Below the pieces are notes generated by a model. That model saw nothing but the letters and a program-made list of their open reading frames with translations. It was not told where the DNA came from and did no database searches. This document shows, in pieces, positions 24,890 through 35,862 of a stretch of DNA of 64,000 nucleotides (position 1 is its first letter; every line of letters begins with the position of its first letter). The DNA is from Siphonodentalium dalli. Taxonomy: Eukaryota; Mollusca; Scaphopoda; Gadilida; Siphonodentaliidae. Location: positions 173,113,107 through 173,177,106 of the forward strand of contig CP136061.1 of the NCBI GenBank assembly GCA_032622095.1, written 5' to 3'. The translations under genes were made by a program, and so were the position numbers.

Positions 24890-25390
24890 TAACTATTGAA
24901 AAGATTTGAACACACATTCAAGAATGGTGGTCAACAATGCTCGATTTCACCAATTCCCATAATACACCGCGCGCTGGGTGCCGGGTTCCGGTTTACGCTG
25001 TACAAGCAGATTCGCATTTTGCAGGATTATAAAGTCAAATTTGAACGAGAGAATTACCTATATCCCCTGATGATAATAGAGCAGTTCACAATAATTTAGC
25101 TTTCCGCACTAGAAACCACAAACTGCCAAAAAGAACTCGGCGCTTGGACGAATAGGCCTACGGATTATTCGGACAGAATCTGCACTCTCTGTAATCTCGA
25201 AATCGGCGATGAATACCACATGGTACTGAATTGTAGGGAACTTGGCAAACTAAGAATAAAATATCTGAAACCCGACTTCTATCAGAGACCAAAAACTTAT
25301 AATTAGCCGCTCTATTTAACTCCCGAAATCATATATATTGTATTTATGTATACAACTCTTCTGTAATGTCTATAATTGACGACCAGAATA
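24890..25390 (+). pseudogene. LINE 3'-end relic with zinc-knuckle region
   Basis: Frame fragments spell AFRTRNHKLPKRT then, after a frame change near 25150, SDRICTLCNLEIGDEYHMVL followed by NC and RELGKLRIKYLKP. The 'FR.RNHKLP...CxLC....GDE.H....C' series is the standard C-terminal zinc-finger region of many non-LTR retrotransposon reverse transcriptases in invertebrates. The upstream open stretch (24896-25099) is probably the preceding linker. Stops and frame changes show decay. The 3' end is near an aataaact at about 25387. Confidence 0.75.
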
Positions 25391-25399
25391 AACTTAATT

Positions 25400-25800
25400 G
25401 AATAGCCGGGACAACTCTGTTAGCCGGGACAACTTGGTCCATGTAACAGCATAGATGAAGGAAGGATTTTTAGTCTATGCTAACAGCGAGTCATCCCGGC
25501 TAGATATGGAACGTTACACGATTCGTTGTTACTTTCATGACGTCAGCCAATAGAATGTTCGCGTCATGTGAGTGACGTCTAATGACCACCCACATTACGC
25601 CGTGACTCGGTGATTGACAGCTAGTTTTGTGCACGTCAACCGAGTTGTCCCGGTTGACCATCGATCTATATTAAAAATATACGTCGATGGGTTGACCGAG
25701 TTGTCTCGACTCATTTAACAGCGCGACCGAGTTGTCCTGGCAGACCGAGTTGACTCGGCTAGCCGAGTTGTCCCGGCTCATGTAACAAGCCCCTTTGGTT
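25400..25800. repeat. Inverted cluster of AGCCGGGACAACT motifs
   Basis: Two direct copies of agccgggacaact stand at about 25404 and 25420. At least four inverted relatives (gagttgtcccggct and variants) lie at 25640-25785, with atgtaacag/atgtaacaa near both ends. This looks like a small foldback element. No coding content. Confidence 0.6.
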
Positions 25801-26009
25801 CATAAAATGTTCGCGGGCGAAACATACCTTACCACGCACAAACGCTCTTTATTTTTTATTGTGAAGAAAATTCTGGCTGGCAGTAAATTCCAAAAGGAGG
25901 CCCACATGGACGGATGTAGTCAATGTAATTTCAAACCAAATAATTATAGTTTAAATTAGTGTAATTTAATTTAGTATACCGGTAGGACGTCGACTATATA
26001 CTTATAAGA

Positions 26010-26045
26010 TTATCACACCTTGTCGCCTGACGTAGCCTGACGTAG
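26010..26045. repeat. Short direct repeat CCTGACGTAG
   Basis: The phrase cgcctgacgtagcctgacgt carries two adjacent copies. No function is apparent. Confidence 0.6.
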
Positions 26046-26145
26046 CAGATCGCCAACACACTGAATAGATCGTCTGGCTAAACAATGGGCTCAATCAAAC
26101 CACATTTAGAGTGCCCTCTTTGTGTTTTTCAACACATTCTAAAAA

Positions 26146-26300
26146 CGGCAAGTACACTGTGACCGAAAGGCAAGTATACCGCGATCGAACGGCAAGTATA
26201 CCGCGGTCGAACGGCAAGTATACCGCGGTCGAACGGCAAGTATACCGCGGCCGGACGGCAAGTATAGGCCTACATCGCGGCCGAACGGCAATTAGACCGT
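26146..26300. repeat. 22-bp minisatellite (CGGCAAGTATACCGCGGTCGAA)
   Basis: About six to seven units, richer in CpG than the surroundings, run up to the foldback MITE. Related cggccgcggt phrases continue on the other side of the MITE at 26850-26910, so the MITE inserted into this array. Confidence 0.9.
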
Positions 26301-26319
26301 GGACCATTAACTGCAGTTA

Positions 26320-26841
26320 CACTCTTAGAACAAATGTGTATAAAAACTACACAATATGTGTTACATTTGATCTTAAACAAAATTGTGTAGAAATGCAACA
26401 TGACATAATGTGTCGGTGGAATTTTCTCAACATTGAATATGAGTGAATATGTGAGTATATTATATTTAATAGATGAGATATGTTCTATTTGAGACATAAA
26501 CCTCGTAAAAGCTGCCATAATAAAAAATTGGCAGCTGCTTTTAAACTTTGTGCTACACAATTATGTGTTATTCAGTTTTTACACAAACATAGTGTATAAC
26601 AAAGTTTAAAGCTGCTGCCAATTGTTTGTTCTGTTGTAGCCTTTACGAGTTTTGTGTCTCCAATAGAACACATTTCATCTAATAACTATGATACACTCAC
26701 TTATTCAATCATATTCAACGTTGATGATATTCCACCGACACATTTAATAATTATATGTCATGTGTCATTTCTACACAATTTTGTTTAAGATCAAATGTAA
26801 CACATTTTGTGTAGTATTTATACACATTTGTTCTAAGAGTG
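26320..26841. mobile_element. Tc1/mariner-like foldback MITE
   Basis: The two halves are near-complete inverted copies over about 250 bp each. The ends CACTCTTAGAACAAATGTG and complement are flanked by the TA duplication (26318-26319 and 26842-26843). The left arm phrases ttacatttgatcttaaacaa and aattggcagctgc recur inverted in the right arm. The centre is near 26580. It has no coding capacity. Confidence 0.92.
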
Positions 26842-27199
26842 TAGCCGGTGTGGCCGCGATGTTGTTGCAGTTCGGCCGCGGTGGAAACACAAACCGCACC
26901 GCGGTTAAGTGGACACTTGTTTTGTCCAGCGTGGTAGCTAATTGCTTGTTATGGAAATCCCTCATTTAGGTGAGAAGCACCCCAGTATATTGGGTATATA
27001 AACGATAATAGTAAAACTATTCTGATAAAACTATCGTAATGATAGAAGAGTTTATAATAAAACTGTGGATACAGTGTGTTGAATGATCATATTAAAATAT
27101 AGCACGTTTGTTTGTTGATTCGAGCAATTATATTTACAGTGCTGATTAACAATCCCTTTAATGCCTTGTGTGTCAGGTTCCCGTTTGTGATGCGTCTTG

Positions 27200-28050
27200 T
27201 CTCGAGATTTAATTTGCGACGTGACGATTTGCGGAAGTATATTTCGCCGCAACAATTTTGGGACAGTTCGCCGGAAACTGACGATAACTTCACCGAAGGT
27301 CGGGACTATTCGCCGTAATTTAAGACATTTCGCCGAGATATACGACTTTTCGCCGGAATAGACGACTGTTAAAAAAAATCGACGAAATAAATTTACTTAT
27401 ATGTGGGTGTATTGTGGGACAATTGCAAATTTCTGACATTTATCGCAAGTTATTGCATTATTGTGCGCATACACAGTTTTATGACAAGCAATAGCCTACA
27501 CAACTCAACATTCGTAGTTCTATCCATCTTGGGTGGATATGGTAAATGTTGTAAAGCCAGTGATATATATACCATATAGTTACTATACGGATCACCACCG
27601 CTAAAACAACATAGGCCTATAGGCTATACTTACTTTTCGGATCACCAATGGCTTCGGGTGAATTGTAATATGTAATATGAACACACCTCAGGTAACAGTA
27701 TTGTCGGTAAAACACAAATGATGGTAATAATCACACGTGCTAGGAAGGAAGAATGGCTTCGGGTGAATTGTAATATGAACACACCTCAGGTAACAGTATT
27801 GTCGGTAAAACACAAATGATGGTAATAATCACACGTGCCAGGAAGGAAGCCCGAAGTTTGTGTTCATAGTACCTATGTCAAACAGTCTTCACTAATGACT
27901 AATTAGCAGTTCGCAGGATTATAATACCTGTGTCAATCAGTCTTCACTAATGACTAATTACGGGATTATAATATTCCGGCGAACTGTCACTCCGTCGAAA
28001 ATGACTTTCGGCGAAATTTACTTCCGACGAGGAGTCCAGTCCCCAATCAT
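27200..28050. repeat. Possible small TIR element with TTCGCCG motifs
   Basis: Motifs such as attcgccg, tttcgccg and gttcgccggaa cluster at 27240-27360, and inverted ttccggcgaac and ttcggcgaaa at 27975-28025. The symmetry suggests another inverted-repeat element nested in H2, but I could not fix its ends. Confidence 0.35.
27645..27955. repeat. Two local tandem duplications
   Basis: The phrase aatggcttcgggtgaattgt and its following 100 bp occur twice (27647 and 27754). The phrase cagtcttcactaatgactaa occurs twice (about 27882 and 27938). Confidence 0.9.
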
Positions 28051-28653
28051 GAATTTTCAACGTTTTCGGAAAGTTACTTTTCGCAATGTCGACGTTACGG
28101 ACTTTGCGGAATGTTTGCGGAATTCTTTATTTAACGTTTCGGTAATTTTTGCGGAAAACTCAATTTAACGTTTCGGTAATTTTTGCGGAAAATTCATGGC
28201 GTTTGCGGAAATCTTTATGTAACGTTTCGGTAATTTTGCGGAAAACTCATGGCGTTTTTCGGAACATTTGCGGAAAAATTCAGACGATAGCGTTGCGGAA
28301 ATCTCGACGTTTCGGAAAATATTTGCGGATTCCGCAAAGACTTTTGAGACGCTCCCTTACTTGAAGGATGATAATTTCAAAGTCTATTTTTCTCATGCGA
28401 ACTCAAATTAGAATTTGCAACTTAGAAAAATATACTACGGTTCAGTGGAAATATTTCTAAGTCTGAATTTCTTACGAGATCTCATATTTCTCACGTGAGA
28501 ATTTTTCTCACATAAGACCCTTGGTTAGAAAATTGATTTCTAACATCTTCTCACAAGGTTCATGTTAGTTTTCTCTACTTTGCATATCTTTTTAATATGC
28601 TTCTCATGAGATTCTTACAAGATTCTAACAACTTCTCATGAGAAATTTCTGTA

Positions 28654-30555
28654 TGGGCATCATAATAGATCTACACATCATTAGGATAGATAAAGAGTTA
28701 ACAGCCTGTATATACATAATATTGTAACACCTGTTACATCTACAACTAATAATTTATCAAAAATAGGACCACAGGAATCCATATATCAGTACCCAACTTG
28801 AATTCAAAAGCTCAATTAATTTGTCTTGAGAAGGTGTTAAAGTATTTGGGGTGGGTGGGGGTAGTTTTAATGTAACCGTAATTATTTTGTTCACAACTGT
28901 ATGACAATAATAAAACAGTTTTTCAAGCTTCATAAAATTATTGTTTTAATTGTTTCTAATTAAATTCTGCAGTATATATCTGATTTTTAATCCTTTTTAA
29001 GACGTTTGAAAATTAAAATGATGAAATAAGTTGTAAACAAAAAGTGTCAGATCCGCAGTCGGAACTCCAAAATGGCCGACAATTTCAGAAAAATATTTTT
29101 AGACAATCATTTACATGAAAAATCTGCATTTTACCAATGCATTAACTAATTTAAACATGATGGTGTGACAACCTGACATTACAATAAAAATTATGTGTAC
29201 TTTAGATTGTTTTATTAGTTTTTTTAATAGTCAAAATTGCCGTATTTGCTGATTGAATCACCTATTTTTCAAGGTAAAAACGTAAGTCACTAAAACAAAC
29301 GGTGTGATTATAAACTCCCACAGGCCCCAGCGTGCCTCAGTGACAGTTTAGACCACATGCATGTGTCATTTTGGTATTTTATTTATAGCACAATCATGAT
29401 AAGCTTGTAGTTAGAGATTTAATTATATATCACAATTTTTTATTTTGTTTTTTGACAGTGAAAATTGCCATTTTCCTCAATTAAAAAACCTAGCTATTTT
29501 CGTTGTAAACTATCGCAACTAAAGTCTAAATCGGCTCCTGCATTGTGTAGCTACTCATATATGGTCCAGCTATTCCAGTACTAGACCCTAATTTGCTCTT
29601 ACAAGTTTTTAAAATGAGAAAGACAGTACAAAGATTTATCAGATCATCATCATTGGAATACTGTCTCAGAAAACCAATATTGAATATAGCAGGATGTGGG
29701 CCATTTTTCAATTGGATTATTGCAAAAAAATCCTTATCTGGAGTTATTTCCCTTGGGTGACAAGGAGTTATGCCCCTTGATTGTCGTGAATATTCTTCGG
29801 CAAAATATTCACCCGCAATTCTTTGGCTATAATCACCTACATACATGTCCTTGATATATTTTAAACATTATAATTTTTTCATAAGAAGACTCTTATTGTA
29901 TCATACTTTTCCACAATAAAATCAGTTTTCTCATAAATTCTCTGGCAATTTAGGTTTAAAATTAGCTCGGCAACGAAAAAGTTAAAAATCATAACTCTGC
30001 CCCTATGCACATCATACAAAGAGCTCTCACTATCATATCCAATGGTTTAGTGATTTCAAAGGATAGGTTTAGGAGTTGAAGTCAACTCTTTGAAAGCAAA
30101 AGTGTTAAATCCCTATCTCAGCCACTTTTGACTAGCCAGATATTAAAATCAATCTACATAATAATTTATATGGTTTATACAGACACCATCTCACTCTCTC
30201 AAGAGAAAATTTAATTTGTTTACAAGCCGGCTAAGAAAACATGGGATACTATCTCAAATCTAAATTGAACATTAATGACCCCACACTCTCCCCATTTATT
30301 TGTTTATCAAACATGTCAGATAAGATCTGATAAATAAGGCATGCTTATTGGCAATAGCATTACAGTGCAGTACAAGTGTTTCACAACAGGTGTGTTAAGT
30401 TTTCATAAAAAAACAACATTTTGTTAAATTGAGTAAGGAGTTAAATCAAAATTAAATTAAAAAAAAAAAATTAAGAAAAAAACAAAACAATTCAAATAAA
30501 AATGAATATATTTTTTTTTAAATCGAACAATGGGTTCACTCTATATTTTTATTTT
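28654..30555. other. Interval without recognisable genes
   Basis: AT-rich. A 106-aa minus-strand ORF (29526-29846) covers the phrase aggggcataactccttgtca, which looks like a dispersed non-coding repeat rather than a gene. A-rich and T-rich runs lie at 30450-30565. Confidence 0.4.
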
Positions 30556-30559
30556 TTTT

Positions 30560-30945
30560 TATTATAATTTGTTTAAGTTATGTCCCTGGCCCCACCCATA
30601 TTTGAACCAGTGAGCCCATTTGAACAAATCGGAACACCTGAGCAGTCACCCAAGGCCCATCCGTACCAAATATAAGCTAAATCGACCCAATGGTTATTGA
30701 GAAGAAGTCGTTCTAAGAATTACTATGGAGAAATAGAGTTATGGCCCTGGTTTCGCAACTAATTGACCTGGTGACCTCATTTGAAAAAATCTGAATGTGA
30801 GTCACCTAGGGAACATCCACACCAAATATGAACCCATTCAGTCTTATGGTACTGGAGAAGAAGACGATTCTTGACGGACGGACGGACGGGCAGACGAGTG
30901 ATGACTATAGCTCCAACGGAGACTTCGTCTCAGGTGAGCTAAAAA
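30560..30945 (+). mobile_element. Pearl/HINE-like non-autonomous element, 3' part
   Basis: Contains the shared phrases tatgtccctggccccaccca, acccaaggcccatcc and aagaattactatgga, then a GACGGACGGACGG tract and the end gatgactatagctcc...ggtgagctaaaa. A hairpin (GAGAC-TTC-GTCTC) lies about 7 nt upstream of CTAA, as at Helitron 3' ends (hairpin then CTRR). Further copies are at 34720-35060, 35720-35850 and 62230-62808. The Helitron assignment is inferred from these ends. Confidence 0.6.
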
Positions 30946-31295
30946 GGGGGTATAAGCTGTAAATGCCTGATGTTTTCAAAGAAAATGTTCTTCGAGATTC
31001 ATTGCATTCTTTGAGATGAAAACAGAGAATTCATCTTTGTCTGAGGCTATGAAGTAGGCCAGCGACCCGATTCAAATGCATTTGAATCCAAGTTACCCAA
31101 GGACCATCCACATCAAATATGTCTATTCTGTCTTGCGGTTCTGGAGAAAGAGACTGACGATGAATGAGCTGCAAGGCAGACAAATGTATAGATGGATGTA
31201 TTGATGACGAACATAAGTGATGATTATGGCTTCAGAGACTTTGTTTCAGAAGAGCTAGAAAGCACACATCTTCCAAGACAATCATGTAAAATATT
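30946..31295. other. Degenerate pearl-like repeat
   Basis: Weak matches such as ccaaggaccatccacatcaa and gatgattatggcttcagaga correspond to a decayed copy of the same family. No gene. Confidence 0.4.
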
Positions 31296-32411
31296 TTAGA
31301 GAGCATGTCAAAATTAAAATCTGTATTCCGCAGAATTCCAAAACATTTTGGTATTAAATCATAAAAATTAACGATAAGCAAACTTTAGGTGAATTAAAAC
31401 AATATTTTTTGGTAAATGTTCCGAAAAATTCGGGAACAATCCAGAGAATATTAGAATTTTTTAATTTGGTTAATGAAATACATAACAATAATATAAAACA
31501 ATGAATGTAGTGGGATCATGGCTCTATGACTGGCATTGATACCATGTGGAGAGGGCTTTTTCTATGTCGGATCCATGCTTTGCTGGACCGCTATATATTG
31601 CTTACATTGTGGGTTGGTGCAGCTGGTTTAAAATTTCAGTTTGATTTCATTTTTTTGAACAACCTAACTTCTTCACAATGTCGACCTGTGTAAATTTCTT
31701 GTCTAACAATTTACCAATGACAGATTGTTTCGTAGCCATGATTGAACTGATTTGATTATGACATTGAGTTGTTTGATCTGGAATTTTATACATCAAATGT
31801 TTGTTTTAGTCAACGAGTTACACCATTGTTCACTAATTTAAAAGACATCACAATAAAAACAAGACAATCAGAGCAGTTGAGCAGTGGGTGTCCACCTTGA
31901 AATTTGGTCCTGATTCCCCCCACCCCACATAGTCCATAGTCTGCTTCCTCCCAACTGAAGCAAACACAATCCCAAGATCTTAAAATTCCTTTGCATATAT
32001 TGGAATTTTACAACTGATACCTCAAGCTTTCCTAACTGTTGCAAAGTTCCAACCTGACATGCCCCCCTTTTTTAAAGGTGGACCCCATTCAAAAAAAATT
32101 TGATCCCAACTCTCCATAGGCCATATACACCAAATGCCATTTCTTGATTGGTCGAACCCATTTTAACAAATCTGAAACTCAGTCCCAATCAACACAAGGA
32201 CCCTCCATACTTGTTACTACATATAAGCTAAATAGGCATGATGGCTCTTGAGGAGAAGCCATTTTAAAAATTACTATGGGGGAAGAGTTACGTCCCTGGT
32301 CGCACCCCTATTTTACCTTGTGAACCCATGTGAACAAATCTGAATCCCAGTCACCCAAGGACTCTCTATACCAAAATGTACGCTAAATATGCCAAATGGT
32401 TCTTGAGAAGA

Positions 32412-33736
32412 TGTTTTAACAAGTTGACTGCCACTACGAGTTAACTCGTAGTAAACGGTTGGATGGGGACTGTGTCCATACCACACGGCATAAATAACAA
32501 CAGAAACTGAGAGCAATGTTAGTTTATGCGTCAATCCATTCCCAATGATCACATTGATTGATTGTATATGTATAATTACAATGGCTTGAGATACAACGAT
32601 TCCCACATCCTGATCAAGGGGTGGGGGTGCAGTTTGAAATCTTGCGATGACACTCCATTTTACCAGGACCTCTTCTGTACGTCCCTGACCCATGGTAGAC
32701 ACGTGCAAATAGACCTTTCCCGGATATTATAGAGGGCTTTCATTGCATAAATCAATAATCAGTTAGCTCTAGATTGTTCAGGTTTCATTTGAAGCTTTTG
32801 GCTATATAGTGATAATACACCCCATTGTTTGAGGGATGGGTGCAAGCCACTGAAATGTCCACTAAATATCTAAACTTGGCTGTGTAAGAGAACAACACAT
32901 ACATGTATATTGAGATTAGTTAGAAATCAGCGCCCTGTTTGAGTGCGCTAATGTCTAAATTCAAATTAATCTTATTATCAGCTGTAGTTCTATGTTTATT
33001 ACAAATCTCGTACTTATAACTGGATAAATTCTGAGTGTAGAAGAATTCGGATATAGTGTCAGAGGCTGCTGGAAACTCGAGCTAGCCCTAAATCAAGTGT
33101 ATGCACAAGCGGATACATGTGGCTTGTTTAATCATGCACACAATTAAGTTCATTTCCCTGGCTATGGGTATACAAGTGTGTAAATGCATTTATCATGTTT
33201 TATAGAACTTTAGTTGACCAAAATTGGGTTATATGATGTTGAATTCTTTTATAAAGCTACTACGAGATAACGAGATAACTCGTAGTCGGCACCTGGGACG
33301 GAATTTACCATGCAGTGGTCATCGCTGGTGCCAGCTACGAGTTATCTCGTAGGTAAATACATATTACGTTTTCGACGTCTTAGGTGAGATAGAGTGTACT
33401 GATGATTGTATATAAATTCATTTACCACGTCTTATACACAATATGCTTGTACCTGTATACCACTCTTCATCATCTAAGTCATTGAAAACGTAATATTATT
33501 TACCTACGAGATAACTCGTAGCTGGCACCAGCGATGAAACACTGATAAATTCCATCCCAGTTGCCGACGAGTTATCTCGTAGTAGCCTTATGACATGCTT
33601 CAGCATCATATAACCTGATATTGGTCAAACCATCACTCTTGCATATGTAATACACCAACTGCTATTGGCAAAACATGCAATCCCATGTTGGCATACGGGA
33701 TGGAATTACCCATTGGTTTTCGACAGTGAACGTGTT
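32412..33736. mobile_element. piggyBac-like foldback MITE
   Basis: The left end follows TTAA (gatgttttaa/caagttgactgcc), the start style of piggyBac-type MITEs. The right end is the approximate complement (gacagtgaacgtgttg), where the second target copy reads TTGA, a decayed TTAA. The pearl-like phrase 'cttgagaag ... aagaattactatgg' reads across the insertion. The interior contains the large palindrome at 33210-33650. Confidence 0.5.
33210..33650. repeat. Large inverted repeat with CTACGAGTTATCTCGTAG palindromes
   Basis: Arms of about 180 bp face each other around 33430. Matching landmarks in order are gttatatgatg, gctactacgagataac, ctcgtag, gccagctacgag and aacgtaatatt/aatattacgtttt. Small perfect palindromes (ctacgagttatctcgtag) sit within the arms, and another lies at about 32423. 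Confidence 0.85.
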
Positions 33737-34200
33737 GAGAAGAACTATTGAGGGAAAGAATTATGTCCCTGGCTCCGACCCTATTTGACCCAGCTGAGTG
33801 ATCCAATTCTAAATCAAATCTGAATCTTAGTCACCCATACCAAATATAAGCTGAATAGGCCCGATACATTTTAAGAATTACAATGGATGGACAAGTTATG
33901 TCCCTGGTTCTGCCCTTATTTGACCCGGTGACCTAATTTTAACACATCTATATCCCTGTCACCCAAAAACCTTCCATACAAATTATAAGCTACATAGCCC
34001 CGTTGATTCTTGAAAAGATGTTTTAAGAATTACTATGGATGGAAAGAGTTAGGTCCCTAGCTATGCTACTTTTTTGATGATGTGACCCCCATTTGAACAG
34101 AACTTAATCCCAGCCACCTGGGGACCATCCACACAAAATATGACTCATATTCTTCACCTCAGGTAAGCTGAGAAAAATGCCTCCTTCTTTCTCATCCAGT
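33737..34200 (+). repeat. Diverged pearl-like repeat units
   Basis: Three successive degenerate units contain tatgtccctggctc, tttgacccagctg or tttgacccggtgac, and aagaattac.atgg. No gene. 34200-34710 is AT-rich with long A and T runs. Confidence 0.6.
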
Positions 34201-34719
34201 TTGCCATATGTAATTGCCTGAGAAAACAGGTGTTTAGTTTTACTGGCCTGTCAGATTCATCATTCACACTTGGCATTGGGAGTTTGTTATCATAAGCCAC
34301 AGGTCATTTATATACAAAATCTCTAACAGGCAGAGAGTTTTAGGGTATTAATCAAAGTGTCACTCCAATTAGATTTTGTTAACATTGCCATTTCATTTAT
34401 TACTTTATAATCAATGTGACTTCTATATGGTGTTATATCTGAGTATCTGATGTTTGCATGTTCTTGATTTTAGACTGATTTAAACCAGAATTGGTTGAGT
34501 CACCCTGGTGGATGTTATAATGGTGTTATTTTTCTTTTAATTTAACAGTTAAAAAAAAAATTGAGTGAGAAATTAATCTTAATTGAAACAGATTGAAATA
34601 AAAAAAATTAATTTGAAGAAAAAAAAAATATATATTTCAAATATTTTTTATTGTTTTTTTGTTTAGTTCGTTTTTTTTGTTAAATTGAGCAAGGAGTTCA
34701 ATCTAAAAATATATATTTT

Positions 34720-35060
34720 TTAAGAGTTGTGTCCCTGGCTGTACCCCTATTTGACCCAGTGACCCCATTTGAACAAATCTGAACCTAGTCACCCAAGGAC
34801 CCTCCATAACAAATATAAGCGAAATAGGCGCAATGGTTCTTGAGAAGAAGTCATTCTAAGATTACTATGGAGGAATAGTTATGGCCCTGCTTTCGTAACT
34901 ATTTGACCTGTGACCTCATTTGAACAAATGAATATGAGTCACCTAGGGAACATCCACACCAAATATGAACCCATTCAGTCTTATGGTTCCAAAGAAGAAG
35001 TTGTTTAAAGAATTGTTGATGGACAGATGGACGGTTGGTGAGCTAAAAACTGTCGGATGG
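34720..35060 (+). mobile_element. Pearl/HINE-like copy, internally deleted near the end
   Basis: Shares gtgtccctggctgtacccct and aatatgaacccattcagtct with the other copies. It passes from gatggacggttgg directly into tgagctaaaaactgtcggat, skipping the hairpin. The same flank actgtcggatgg follows the copy at 35720-35850, which keeps the hairpin. Confidence 0.6.
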
Positions 35061-35719
35061 TTCAGTCATAATTGTGAGGGACTGGTATACATCATAGATT
35101 TGTATTCCTTTTTGCTAAATGTCACATCTTCACACATTGGGAATGAGTTGACTATTGTTTAATTAGGCCTAATGCGATCAAAATAGTAAAACTGTCAAGT
35201 CATTGTTTGTGAGTTAACTGCATTGAGTTGTTTGTATGGCCTTTATTTTCCTTCACACATTTCAGCCAATCAGTATACAGCTGACATCTGATTTCTCAGA
35301 AGGCAGAATGAAAACACAACATAACATTAATCAAAAGATCAATTTATTAATGTCCAATAAATCTTTATTTAATATCATAAATGAGGGAATTTATAAAATG
35401 TAACAAAGTCATATCGATATGTTATAAAATCGTCATTATCAACATTTTTAAATGCGAATTATCGCTGTCGAAAGTTTTGACATTTTACTAAAATTGATAG
35501 TCTGTTGTGGTTTCGTTATCTCGCTTTTATAGCCAGTCACTTTCGACGTTATCGCATTATGTTTCGTCATTATGGCAAATGAGAAAATCATTTTGACATA
35601 CCCCTTAACTGGCGGCGGAGTATACAGAATCGTATTTTGGATGCTGATATGTTCTCAGTGAGTACTACTCGCTGTTTGTTTAGGTAAGTTTGCTGAGTGC
35701 TGAGTGCATTTCAAATATG

Positions 35720-35862
35720 AACCCATTCAGTCTTATGGTTCCAAAGAAGAGGAGGTTTAAAGAATTGTTGATGGACAGATGGACGGTTGGACGGATGAGG
35801 AGTGATAACTATAGTTCCACCGGAGATTCATCTCAGGTGAGCTAAAAACTGTCGGATGGTCA
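35720..35862 (+). repeat. Partial duplicate of the 34960-35070 segment
   Basis: Repeats aatatgaacccattcagtct through gagctaaaaactgtcggatgg, including non-element flank. It therefore arose by local duplication rather than a new insertion, and retains the hairpin that the other copy lost. Confidence 0.65.

Larger units (their letters stand above)
22659..28356. mobile_element. PIF/Harbinger-like TIR element H2
   Basis: Perfect inverted ends GGGAGCGTCTCAAAAGTC continue as TTTGCGGAAT and are flanked by TTA (22656-22658 and 28357-28359). Both ends are saturated with TTTGCGGAA motifs (22676-23055 and 28085-28330), a candidate array of transposase-binding sites. The interior contains a LINE relic, a foldback MITE and several minisatellites, so it is a 5.7-kb non-autonomous element or an autonomous one whose gene has been lost. 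It lies inside H4. Confidence 0.9.
21185..28651. mobile_element. TIR-like element H4 rich in TCTCACGTGAGA palindromes
   Basis: The left zone (21185-21375) and right zone (28385-28651) both carry many copies of TTCTCATGAGAA, CTCACGTGAG and related palindromes, in inverted arrangement. Proposed ends start CMRAAAT next to TA (21183-21184 and 28652-28653). Between them lies unrecognised DNA (21376-22655) and the complete H2 element. The palindrome symmetry is plain; the exact ends are inferred. Confidence 0.55.
31299..35604. mobile_element. H1 copy C, with an H2-like left end and nested insertions
   Basis: The left end GAGAGCATGTCAAAATT follows TTA (31296-31298). The right end (complement of ttttgacataccccTTA) ends at 35604 before TTA (35605-35607). 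H1 blocks follow at 31500-31860 and 35105-35600, but the first 180 bp (tattccgcagaattccaaaa, gttccgaaaaattcggg) look like the H2 subterminal region rather than H1. The middle holds pearl-like repeats and a piggyBac-like insert. All parts are older and more diverged than copy B. Confidence 0.55.

Noticed and set aside
26111-26446. 111-aa ORF with repeated YRDRTAS-type units
   Set aside because: Produced by the 22-bp minisatellite and running into the foldback MITE.
572-35604. Search for a Harbinger transposase or Myb-like gene in H1, H2 or H3
   Set aside because: No DDE-type or Myb/trihelix motif was found in the ORFs; the elements are reported as non-autonomous.
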